This document shows, piece after piece, positions 6,938 to 13,481 of a stretch of 25,446 nucleotides of DNA (positions are counted from its first letter, which is position 1; each line of letters begins with the position of its first letter). Source of the DNA: Caulobacter segnis (GTDB lineage Bacteria > Pseudomonadota > Alphaproteobacteria > Caulobacterales > Caulobacteraceae); contig NZ_QFQZ01000071.1 in NCBI RefSeq assembly GCF_003243465.1, positions 1 through 25,446 of the forward strand, given 5' to 3'. The notes under the pieces were generated by a model. It saw only the letters and a list, made by a program, of their open reading frames with translations. It made no database searches and was not told the DNA's origin. The position numbers and the translations under genes were made by a program.

Positions 6938-7573
6938 TTAGCCCGCCAGGGCTTCGACCGCCGCGATCCCGACAATTCCGCTTTCCGCGAGCTGACCCAC
7001 CGTGTCCGCGCGGACGCCGCCCAAGGCGTAGACGGGCAGGGGCGTCGCCGCGACGAGCGCCTTCAGGCCTTCGACGCCCAGCGGCTGCCCCGCCGAGGGG
7101 CTGTTGCTGGGAAAGACCGGCGAGACGATCACCGCATCCGCGCCCGCCCGCTCGCCGGCCTGGACCGCGGCAAGGTCGTGGGCGGCGACCGTGACAAGGT
7201 CATCGCTGTGTTGAGCCCGCAGCCTGGAAACCTCGCCGACCAGCCGCTGGGGCATGTGCAGGCCGTCGGCGCCGATCATCTTGGCCAACTCGGGATCAGC
7301 CCCGGCCAGCAGGATCAGCCCTCGCGCGTCGGCGATCGCTCGCAGCCGACGGCCCTGCTCGACGGCGTTCTCGGACCCAAAGGCCCGGAAGACGATGCCC
7401 GAACCTGGCGGCAGGCGCTCGGCGACCGCCTCGGGCGAGGCCACGCGGGCGGGATCGGTGAAGAACAGCAGGTTCGGCAGGGCGCGACCGCGCGCGGTCC
7501 TTGGCGGAAAGGCCGCCGCCGTCCTAGACAGGACCTCCAACTCGCCGTCGCCCCGCAAGGCCGTTCCTTCCAT
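6938..7573 (-). CDS. ThiE/TenI-like thiamine phosphate synthase family protein
   Basis: The 211-residue product folds as a TIM barrel of the thiamine phosphate synthase/TenI superfamily: GADGLHMPQ (101-109), VAAHDLAAVQAGERAGAD (129-146), SPVFPSNSPSAG (151-162), PLG and a final YALGGV (182-187). Bona fide ThiE enzymes carry a T-x-T-K pyrophosphate-binding motif where this protein has SNSPSAG, with no lysine, so synthase activity is doubtful. A TenI-type or other function is possible. The barrel begins near residue 34 and the preceding residues are unusual. The only ATG shares the tetranucleotide CATG with the start codon of the divergent yggS. Its stop lies 6 nt from the convergent ntrZ stop. 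Confidence 0.72.
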   Translation of the reverse strand: MEGTALRGDGELEVLSRTAAAFPPRTARGRALPNLLFFTDPARVASPEAVAERLPPGSGIVFRAFGSENAVEQGRRLRAIADARGLILLAGADPELAKMIGADGLHMPQRLVGEVSRLRAQHSDDLVTVAAHDLAAVQAGERAGADAVIVSPVFPSNSPSAGQPLGVEGLKALVAATPLPVYALGGVRADTVGQLAESGIVGIAAVEALAG

Positions 7574-8228
7574 GTCTCAAGCCCTCGCCGACATCCAAAG
7601 CCGCATCAGCGCCGCCGAGGCCCGCGCCGGACGGGCGCCGGGCTCGGTCACCCTGGTGGCGGTCTCCAAGACCCAACCCTGGGAGCATATCGCCCCCGTG
7701 CTGGACGCGGGACAGAAAGTGTTCGGCGAGAACCGCGTGCAGGAGGCGATGGAGCGCTGGGGCGCGCGCCGCGAGGGGCTGGAGCTACGCCTGATCGGCC
7801 CACTGCAGACCAACAAGGCCCGCGAGGCGGTCGCCTTCTTCGACGTGATCGAGACCGTCGACCGCGAGAAGCTGGCGCGCGTCCTGGCCGACGAGATCCA
7901 GCGGGCCGGCAAGGCGCCGCGCCTCTATGTCCAGGTCAATACCGGGCAGGAACCTCAGAAGGCCGGAGTCGCCCCCGGCGAGGCCGACGCCTTCATCGCC
8001 GCCTGCCGCGGGACCTATGGCCTGACGGTGGAGGGGCTGATGTGCATCCCGCCGTTCGACGCCGATCCCGCGCCGCACTTCGCCGCGCTGCGCGCGATCG
8101 CCGTGCGCAATGGCGTCGAAAAGCTGTCGATGGGCATGAGCGACGACTTCGAGATCGCCATCGCCGAGGGGGCGACGTCGGTGCGGGTGGGCTCGGCCCT
8201 CTTTGGGGTGCGGGGCCCGGGGCGCTAG
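7572..8228 (+). CDS. YggS/PLPBP family pyridoxal phosphate homeostasis protein
   Basis: This family binds pyridoxal 5'-phosphate on a conserved lysine and buffers vitamin B6 and amino/keto-acid balance without known catalysis. The 218-residue product has LVAVSKTQP with the PLP lysine at residue 33, then FGENRVQEA, the LIGPLQTNK motif, VNTGQEPQKAG, LMCIPPF, SMGMSDDFEIAIAEGATSVRVGSALFG. All are hallmark motifs in correct order. The start ATG (7572) overlaps the start codon of the divergent ThiE-like gene by two bases and has no clear ribosome-binding site, so a leaderless mRNA is possible. Confidence 0.95.
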   Translation: MSQALADIQSRISAAEARAGRAPGSVTLVAVSKTQPWEHIAPVLDAGQKVFGENRVQEAMERWGARREGLELRLIGPLQTNKAREAVAFFDVIETVDREKLARVLADEIQRAGKAPRLYVQVNTGQEPQKAGVAPGEADAFIAACRGTYGLTVEGLMCIPPFDADPAPHFAALRAIAVRNGVEKLSMGMSDDFEIAIAEGATSVRVGSALFGVRGPGR

Positions 8229-8286
8229 GGGTCCCGAAGAGCCGAAATGGCGCTAGGCTGGCGGGGCGCCGCACGGAGATTTCGCG

Positions 8287-8601
8287 ATGAACGCCTTCCC
8301 CCAGGGGACTGTCCACGAGGCCGCTGAGGATCTCCAGACGGCGGTACGGTCGGATCCGAAGGTTCTTGAGCTGTGGGCCAGCCTGACGCCGCTCGGGCGA
8401 AACGAGTTCATTTGCTGGGTCGATGACGCCAAACAAGCCGCGACGCGCCAGCGCCGTATCCAGCGAACCCTGGAGGAACTGTTGGAGGGCAAGAAACGGC
8501 CCTGTTGCTGGGCGGGTTGCATCCATCGCACCGACAAGGTGCCGGGACGTTGGCAGCAGGCCGTCCTGATCGACGGGAAAGGCAAGAGCGGTCGGCTCTA
8601 G
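8287..8601 (+). CDS. YdeI/OmpD-associated (OmdA) family small protein
   Basis: The 104-residue product contains LWASLTPLGRNEFICWVDDAKQAATRQRRIQRTLEELLEGKK in outline (residues about 29-71). This matches the C-terminal module of the bacteriocin-protection/YdeI (OmdA) family, an arginine-rich helical repeat of unclear biochemical function. The N-terminal half of larger YdeI proteins is absent, so it is a short single-module version. GGAG lies 8 bases before the ATG and fixes the start. Two cysteines and CIHR near residues 84-90 follow the helical part. It ends convergently on the YkuD gene, sharing the CTAG stop palindrome. The family call is moderate; no function is proposed. Confidence 0.65.
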   Translation: MNAFPQGTVHEAAEDLQTAVRSDPKVLELWASLTPLGRNEFICWVDDAKQAATRQRRIQRTLEELLEGKKRPCCWAGCIHRTDKVPGRWQQAVLIDGKGKSGRL

Positions 8602-9104
8602 CCGACGATCTCCACCGCGTCGCCCGGCCTGGCCGCCGCCAGCACCGCCTCCAGGTCGGCGCGCGCCAGGGCCACGCAGCCCTCGGTGCCGGTATAAGCC
8701 TCGCGGGCCAGGTGCATGAAGATCGCCGAGCCCATGCCGGGCACGGGCGGGCTGTCGTTGTGGCCCAGGATCACCACCAGGTCATAGACGGCGTCGTCGC
8801 GCCACATGCGCTCGGCGCTGGCCGGATAGGGCAGCGTCACGGGCCGATTGTAGTTCGGATCCTCCGGCGCGTCGCACCAGCCGTCCTCGCGCCGCGTCGC
8901 GCGGGTCGGCAGGGCGGTCGTCGGGCCTTGGGTGTAGACGTCGGGCCGGTACCAGACCTCGCGGATCGGCCAGACGCCGACGGGGCTCTTGCCGTCGCCC
9001 TCGCGCTTGTCCCTGGCCGCGATCGCGCCGGCCTTGCCGATCGCGCAGCGCAGGATGCGCCCATTGAATTCGAAACGGCCATCGGCGTGGGCGCGGAAAG
9101 GCAT
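8598..9104 (-). CDS. L,D-transpeptidase (YkuD domain) family protein
   Basis: YkuD enzymes form 3-3 cross-links in peptidoglycan or attach proteins to it, using a cysteine nucleophile. The 168-residue product carries the catalytic set: H131 in IFMHLAREAY and C143 in TEGCVAL, preceded by VILGHNDSP and PVGVWPIREVWYR. ATG 9104 is used because conserved sequence begins just after it and GGGAG lies 11 bases upstream. The open frame continues far upstream into cenR and beyond, but that part is a shadow. From this start no signal peptide or membrane segment is visible, which is odd for a periplasmic enzyme, although short YkuD proteins of this type often look this way. It is divergent from cenR with a 75-bp gap. 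Confidence 0.87.
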   Translation of the reverse strand: MPFRAHADGRFEFNGRILRCAIGKAGAIAARDKREGDGKSPVGVWPIREVWYRPDVYTQGPTTALPTRATRREDGWCDAPEDPNYNRPVTLPYPASAERMWRDDAVYDLVVILGHNDSPPVPGMGSAIFMHLAREAYTGTEGCVALARADLEAVLAAARPGDAVEIVG

Positions 9105-9179
9105 GGAGACGTCGACTCCCAGACTTAAGGCCTTGCCCGGGGTTGTCCCCGAGGGCCGCAGCGGTGCATGTTTCGCCTT

Positions 9180-9866
9180 ATGGCGCAACGCAAGACCCTT
9201 CTGCTGATCGACGACGACGACGACCTGCGCGGCGCCTTGGCCGAGCAGTTGGCGCTGCACGAGGAATTCGCGGTCAATGAGGCCGCCAGCGCCGGCGACG
9301 GCGTGCGGATTTCGCGGGAGCTCAAGCCCGACCTGATCCTGCTGGACGTTGATCTGCCCGACATGGACGGCCGCGAGGCCTGCCGCCTGATGCGCAAGAA
9401 CGGCGTCACCGCGCCGGTGATCATGCTGACGGCCGCCGCCAGCGACAGCGACACGATCCTGGGCCTGGAGTCCGGCGCCAACGACTATGTAACCAAGCCC
9501 TTCCGCTTCGGCGTGCTGCTGGCCCGCATTCGCGCCCAGCTGCGCAGCTATGAAGCTTCCGAAGACGCGCTGTTCCGCATCGGTCCGTACGAATTCCGCC
9601 CCTCGGCCAAGCTGCTGGTCGACGAGAAGCAGAAGAAGGTGCGGCTGACCGAGAAGGAAACCAATATCCTCAAATACCTCTACCGCGCCGGCTCCAAGCC
9701 GGTGTCGCGCGAGGAACTGTTGACCGAGGTCTGGGGCTACAACGCCGGGGTCACGACCCACACGCTGGAAACCCACGTCTACCGCCTGCGCCAGAAGATC
9801 GAGCCCGATCCGACCGTGGCGCGGATCCTGATCACCGAGATGGGCGGGTACAGGCTGCAGCCTTAG
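9180..9866 (+). CDS. cenR: Response regulator CenR, OmpR/PhoB type
   Basis: CenR is the essential Caulobacter envelope response regulator, partner of the CenK histidine kinase. The 228-residue product has a receiver domain with the acidic cluster IDDDDD (10-15), phosphoacceptor D56 in LILLDVDLPDMDG, T84 and K106 (VTKPF). A winged-helix DNA-binding domain follows from about 130, ending in YRLRQKIEPDPTV and MGGYRLQP. I chose ATG 9180 because the beta-1 strand begins right after it; an in-frame ATG at 9168 would add four residues. No kinase gene is adjacent. The family is certain; the name cenR rests on its position near parAB and secB and the high similarity I recall, and it fits the nearby cell-wall gene. 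A GANTC site lies 62 bp upstream (9114-9118). Confidence 0.88.
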   Translation: MAQRKTLLLIDDDDDLRGALAEQLALHEEFAVNEAASAGDGVRISRELKPDLILLDVDLPDMDGREACRLMRKNGVTAPVIMLTAAASDSDTILGLESGANDYVTKPFRFGVLLARIRAQLRSYEASEDALFRIGPYEFRPSAKLLVDEKQKKVRLTEKETNILKYLYRAGSKPVSREELLTEVWGYNAGVTTHTLETHVYRLRQKIEPDPTVARILITEMGGYRLQP

Positions 9867-9889
9867 GGGCGCGGGAAGCCAATAAATCC

Positions 9890-9993
9890 GTGTCATCCCG
9901 GCCGGAGCGCAGCGCAGAGCCGGGACCCAGGGGGACCTCAGTGCGCCTGCCCCTGGATCCCGGATAGCCTCTTCGAGGCTTCCGGGATGACAC
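9890..9993 (-). repeat. Palindromic intergenic repeat, family A copy 2
   Basis: This copy is inverted relative to the one at 1336-1446. It has the same 12-bp terminal inverted repeat (GTGTCATCCCGG and complement), the internal AGCCTC/GAGGCT hairpin with a changed loop (GAA for GTA), and a long GGGACCCAGGGG stem with one mismatch to its partner arm. The region between the arms differs completely. It occupies the convergent gap between cenR and the secB terminator. Confidence 0.85.
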
Positions 9994-10003
9994 GGGTCTT
10001 GGT

Positions 10004-10041
10004 GGAAAAAGAAAAGGGCCCGGCCTTTCAGCCGAGCCCTT
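10004..10041 (-). terminator. Intrinsic terminator of secB
   Basis: On the minus strand AAGGGCTCGGC (10041-10031) pairs with GCCGGGCCCTT (10024-10014) around a 6-nt loop, the one mismatch being a U-G wobble. The stem is followed by TTCTTTTTCC. This is a strong rho-independent terminator 26 bp past the secB stop. Confidence 0.85.
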
Positions 10042-10067
10042 CTCAAACTCAAACAAAGATCAAACGC

Positions 10068-10568
10068 TTACGCGTTGCCGACCTGCTGGCCTTCGGCCTG
10101 GGCCTTGCGCGCGGCGTAGACGCCGGCGAAGTCGATCGGGTCGATCAGGAACGGCGGGAAGCCGCCCTCGGCCGTCACGTCCGAGATCAGGCGACGGGCG
10201 TACGGGAACAGGAAGCGCGGGCACTCGATCAGCAGCACCGGCTCGAGGTCTTCCTCGGGCACGCCGGCGATGTGGAACAGGCCGCCATAGACCACCTCGA
10301 CGTGGAACACGGCTTGCTCGTCGCGCAGGGCGCGGGCCGAGAGCTTCAGGTCCACTTCGAACAGGCCGTCGGGACGGCCGCGAGCGTTCATCTCGACGCC
10401 CATGTCGATGGCGGGCTGGGCCGCGCCGGCGCGCAGGCTGTCCGGGGCCAGCGGGTTCTCGAACGAGAAGTCGCGGACGAACTGGGCCAGGATGCGGACG
10501 CCCGCTTGGCCAGCGGCGTCTTCCGGAGCCGCTTCGGGGGCGCCGTTGGGGGCGGTCGTGTCGGTCAT
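10068..10568 (-). CDS. secB: Protein-export chaperone SecB
   Basis: SecB is a cytoplasmic homotetrameric chaperone that keeps preproteins unfolded and hands them to SecA. The 166-residue product contains the family signatures QFVRDFSFENPLAP (about 29-42), VYGGLFHIAGVPEEDL (113-128), LLIECPRFLFPYARRLISDVT (132-152) and GGFPPFLIDPIDFAGVY near the end. The N-terminus is an acidic, alanine-rich tail. The gene stands alone, with its own terminator and a 229-bp upstream region shared with the divergent Tim44-like operon. Confidence 0.98.
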   Translation of the reverse strand: MTDTTAPNGAPEAAPEDAAGQAGVRILAQFVRDFSFENPLAPDSLRAGAAQPAIDMGVEMNARGRPDGLFEVDLKLSARALRDEQAVFHVEVVYGGLFHIAGVPEEDLEPVLLIECPRFLFPYARRLISDVTAEGGFPPFLIDPIDFAGVYAARKAQAEGQQVGNA

Positions 10569-10658
10569 TAGGACAAAATCCGTGATCGGCGCCTAAAAAC
10601 GCCTGGAGTAAGGTGGGCGCTGCTACCATGAGGGCCACTCTGGCGCAACGCCAGGCGC

Positions 10659-10687
10659 CTGACGGGACGGCGTGTCTCGCCTATATA
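10659..10687 (+). promoter_or_regulatory. Candidate sigma-70-type promoter of the Tim44/mltA/Smr operon
   Basis: CTGACG (10659-10664) and TATATA (10682-10687) are spaced by 17 bp, close matches to TTGACG and TATAAT. Transcription would begin near 10694, giving a leader of about 100 nt to the GTG at 10798. A small hairpin CTGGCG-CAA-CGCCAG lies just upstream at 10640-10654. The opposite strand offers no matching -35 for secB. The rest of this intergenic region shows nothing else I recognise. Confidence 0.5.
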
Positions 10688-10797
10688 GTGATGTCGAGGG
10701 CGTTCGCCCGGCTCGGCGCGGGTTTTTCCGCAACCGGGGCGCGGTCTAAACCCTTGAGCCATATTCCTGGGCCCAAAGCCCGTCGCCGGACCCTGAC

Positions 10798-11394
10798 GTG
10801 TTCCAGATCCTGTTCCTCGCCGCGGTCGCCGCCATCGTCCTCTACCAGCTCTACGCCACCCTGGGGCGTCGCGTCGGACGCCAGCCCGAGGACGCGCCTC
10901 TCAAGGCGGGGGCCGGCGCGCCCGTCCCCGCGCCCAGCGACGCCCATCCGGTCCTGCGCTCCGAGGGCTTGGCCGCGCTGAAGGCCCGCCAGCCTGATTT
11001 CGATCCGACCAAGTTCATGACCGGGGCCCGCAGCGCCTACGAACAGATCGTCACGGCCTATGCGGCCGGCGACCGCGAGACCCTCAAGCCCCTGCTGGCG
11101 CCCGAGGTGATGGCCAATTTCGAGCACGCCATGGCGGCGCGCGACGCGGCCGGTCGCACGGAGAAGGTCGAGTTCCTGACCCCGCCGCGCCTGGACCTCG
11201 AAAGCGTCGACCTGGTCGGCGACACCGCCAAGGCGGTGGTCCGCATCCTGGCCGAGGTTCGCACCCGCACCAAGGACGAGCGCGGCGAGGGGGTCGACGA
11301 CCGCCGCACCGCCGAGCTCTGGACCTTCGAGCGCGAGGTCAAGAGCGCCAATCCGAACTGGCTGCTGTCGTTCGTCGCCGCCGCCGAGGCGTGA
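10798..11394 (+). CDS. Tim44/TimA family membrane-associated protein
   Basis: The 198-residue product starts with a hydrophobic helix (about 3-20) that should anchor it in the inner membrane, then a charged linker. A Tim44-like domain follows (about 80-195) with YEQIVTAYAAGDRETLKPLLAPEV and the closing ELWTFEREVKSANPNWLL. Mitochondrial Tim44 tethers Hsp70 to the import channel. The alphaproteobacterial version (TimA, described in Caulobacter) is a membrane protein of unknown role and may or may not be this exact gene. The only fitting start is GTG 10798. Its stop overlaps the mltA start (TGATG), so it is the first gene of an envelope operon, divergent from secB. Confidence 0.86.
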   Translation: MFQILFLAAVAAIVLYQLYATLGRRVGRQPEDAPLKAGAGAPVPAPSDAHPVLRSEGLAALKARQPDFDPTKFMTGARSAYEQIVTAYAAGDRETLKPLLAPEVMANFEHAMAARDAAGRTEKVEFLTPPRLDLESVDLVGDTAKAVVRILAEVRTRTKDERGEGVDDRRTAELWTFEREVKSANPNWLLSFVAAAEA

Positions 11395-12587
11395 TGACCT
11401 CGGCCCGGACCGCCTTCGCCCCGCTGGCCCTGGCGGGGCTGCTGCTGAGCGCCTGCGCCAGCGTCGTCTCACCGCCGCCGCCGATGGCGCCGCCCGCGTC
11501 GCCGCCGGCCCAGACGACGCCTCAGCCGCCGCCGGCCCCAAGCCAACCGCCGCCGGTCTCGTCGCCCGCGACCGTCGCGTTCTCGGACCTGCCGGGCTGG
11601 GCGCAAGAGGATCACCTGGCGGCGTTGAAGGCCTTCCAGGCCGGTTGCGGCGTCTCCAAGGACCCGGCCATGATCCGCGTCTGCGGTCTGGCGCGGGGCA
11701 TGAACGGTTCGGACGCCGCCGCCGCCCGCGCCTTCTTCGAGGCCAACTTCCAGCCTCAGGCTGTCGGCCAGAAGGAGGGCGGCGACGACGGCCTGCTGAC
11801 CGCCTATTTCGCGCCCCAGTACCAGGCGCGGATGTCGCGCAACGCCGAGTTCTCCGCGCCCGTGCGCCGTTTGCCAGACGATCTGGTCGTGCTGGACCTT
11901 GGCCCGTTCGAGCCCGCCCTGATCGGCAAGAAGGTCACCGGTCATGTCGAGGGCAAGACCTTCGTCCCCTATCCCGACCGCGCCGAGATCGAGGCGGTCC
12001 CGACCGACAAGCCCCTAGCCTGGATGCGGCCCGAGGAGCTGTTCTTCCTGCAGATCCAGGGCTCGGGCGTGCTGGTGCTCCCCGATGGTCGCCGGGTGAA
12101 GGCGGTGTTCGCGGGCACAAATGGCCGACCCTTCGTTGGCGTCGCCTCGCCCATGCGCGACAAGGGCCTCTTGCCCGACAACAACACCTCCGGCGACGCC
12201 ATCCGGACCTGGCTGGCCGAGCATCGCGGGCCCGAGGCCGACGCGATCATGCGGCTGAACCCGCGCTACGTGTTCTTCAAGATGGCCGAGGACGACGGCA
12301 AGGAGCCCTTGGGCTCGGCGGGCGTATCCCTGCCGCCCGGCCGCGCCATCGCCGTCGATCCCAGCCGCCACGCCTATGGTGCGCTGTATTGGCTGGACGC
12401 CAGCGCCCCGGCCCTGGCCGGCGCCTTCCCGGCCTATCGCCGCCTGGCGGTGGCGCTGGACACCGGCGGGGCGATCAAGGGCGAGGTGCGCGCCGACCTC
12501 TACATGGGCACGGGTCCCGAGGCCGGGGCCGAGGCTGGCCGCGTGCGTCACGTGCTGCGCCTCTACCGCCTCGTTCCGAAGCCGTAA
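11394..12587 (+). CDS. mltA: Membrane-bound lytic murein transglycosylase A
   Basis: MltA cleaves the glycan strands of peptidoglycan, producing 1,6-anhydro muropeptides, from the periplasmic face of the outer membrane. The 397-residue product begins with a lipoprotein signal peptide (lipobox LSAC, cysteine 21). A proline-rich linker follows (about 27-58), then the MltA barrel with TAYFAPQYQARMSR and LFFLQIQGSGVLVLPDG. The C-terminal 3D domain has ALDTGGAIKGEVRADLYMGTG, containing the conserved aspartates. ATG 11394 overlaps the upstream stop by one base; a GTG at 11391 is an in-frame alternative adding one residue. The long Pro linker probably spans from the membrane toward the wall. Confidence 0.95.
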   Translation: MTSARTAFAPLALAGLLLSACASVVSPPPPMAPPASPPAQTTPQPPPAPSQPPPVSSPATVAFSDLPGWAQEDHLAALKAFQAGCGVSKDPAMIRVCGLARGMNGSDAAAARAFFEANFQPQAVGQKEGGDDGLLTAYFAPQYQARMSRNAEFSAPVRRLPDDLVVLDLGPFEPALIGKKVTGHVEGKTFVPYPDRAEIEAVPTDKPLAWMRPEELFFLQIQGSGVLVLPDGRRVKAVFAGTNGRPFVGVASPMRDKGLLPDNNTSGDAIRTWLAEHRGPEADAIMRLNPRYVFFKMAEDDGKEPLGSAGVSLPPGRAIAVDPSRHAYGALYWLDASAPALAGAFPAYRRLAVALDTGGAIKGEVRADLYMGTGPEAGAEAGRVRHVLRLYRLVPKP

Positions 12588-12588
12588 G

Positions 12589-13158
12589 GTGAGCCAGAAG
12601 CCGCCGCCCGGGCCTGAGGACGACAAGCGCCTATGGCGGCTGGTCGCCTCGACCGTGACCCCGCGCGGGGCGGCCAAGCCCGAGAAGATGCGCAGCAAGG
12701 CGCGGATCCGGCCGTCGCTGAAGTCCGACACCGCCCTGCCGGCTGAGCCGCCCACGCGGCTGGCCTCGATCGGGCCGCTGCGGCTGCATCCAGAGGATCT
12801 GAAGCCCGCCCCGCCCAAGCCGCTCAAGGGGCCCGCCGGCCACATCGAGCCCAATCGCAAGCTGCGGATCGTCAAGGAACGCGACCCGATCGGCGCGCGG
12901 CTGGACATGCACGGGCTGGATCAGGACCAGGCCCGCGCGACGCTGGAGGCCTTCATCCGCCGCTCGTTCAGCCAGGGCCACCGAGCGGTGCTGGTCATCA
13001 CCGGCAAGGGCAAGGTGGGGCAGGGGGTCCTGCGCATCCGCACGCCGGAGTGGCTGGCCGACCCGTCCCTGCGCGAGATGGTCGCCGGCGTCTCCACCGC
13101 CGACCGCCGCCACGGCGGCGAGGGCGCGCTGTACGTGGCGCTGAAGCGGCGGGTCTAG
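12589..13158 (+). CDS. Smr domain protein
   Basis: The 189-residue product has a basic, proline-rich N-terminal half with no recognised domain and a C-terminal Smr domain (about 100-189). The domain shows LDMHG (105-109), VITGKG (137-141 region) and HGGEGALYV (175-183). Stand-alone Smr proteins can nick DNA or cleave RNA; recent examples act as ribosome-associated endonucleases, but the role here is not known. The GTG at 12589 lies one base after the mltA stop, indicating the third gene of the Tim44-mltA operon. The same gene order recurs in other alphaproteobacteria. It ends by sharing CTAG with the convergent hisE stop. Confidence 0.9.
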   Translation: MSQKPPPGPEDDKRLWRLVASTVTPRGAAKPEKMRSKARIRPSLKSDTALPAEPPTRLASIGPLRLHPEDLKPAPPKPLKGPAGHIEPNRKLRIVKERDPIGARLDMHGLDQDQARATLEAFIRRSFSQGHRAVLVITGKGKVGQGVLRIRTPEWLADPSLREMVAGVSTADRRHGGEGALYVALKRRV

Positions 13159-13481
13159 CCCTTCCGCGACGCCTTTTCGGCGATGCCGGACGTCCCCTCG
13201 CGGGCCTCCAGCTTCTCGGCCACGGCGTCCAGCGAGACGCCCGAGGCGGCCATCAGGGCCAGCCAGTGGTAGAGCAGGTCAGCGCTTTCCGCCGCCAACG
13301 CATCCGGACCTTGCGCCACGGCGGCGATCACCGTCTCGACCGCTTCCTCGCCGAGCTTCTTGACGGCGAGGGCCGGGTCGTTCAGCAGCTTGGCGGTATA
13401 GGACACCGACGGATCGCCGCCCTTGCGGGCCTCGATCGTGGCGGCCAGGCGTTGCAGGACGTCGGTGAGGCGCTGGCTCAT
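13155..13481 (-). CDS. hisE: Phosphoribosyl-ATP pyrophosphatase
   Basis: HisE hydrolyses phosphoribosyl-ATP to phosphoribosyl-AMP, the second step of histidine synthesis. The 108-residue product has the all-alpha MazG-like signature KKLGEEAVETVIAA (41-54) and ESADLLYHWLALM (65-77), whose acidic residues bind magnesium. It is a stand-alone HisE, not fused to HisI, and no hisI is present in the window. The ATG overlaps the hisF stop by four bases (ATGA). It is the last gene of the his cluster. The open frame continues upstream within hisF, but that part is a shadow. Confidence 0.97.
   Translation of the reverse strand: MSQRLTDVLQRLAATIEARKGGDPSVSYTAKLLNDPALAVKKLGEEAVETVIAAVAQGPDALAAESADLLYHWLALMAASGVSLDAVAEKLEAREGTSGIAEKASRKG

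Noticed and set aside
9105..10052. Long in-frame N-terminal extension of the YkuD protein running antisense through cenR and repeat A
   Set aside because: The extension is antisense to a fully conserved response regulator and to a repeat; ATG 9104 with GGGAG upstream is the sensible start.
11470..11565. Repetitive CCG-rich stretch in mltA
   Set aside because: It encodes the Pro-rich linker typical of outer-membrane lipoproteins and is not a mobile or regulatory repeat.
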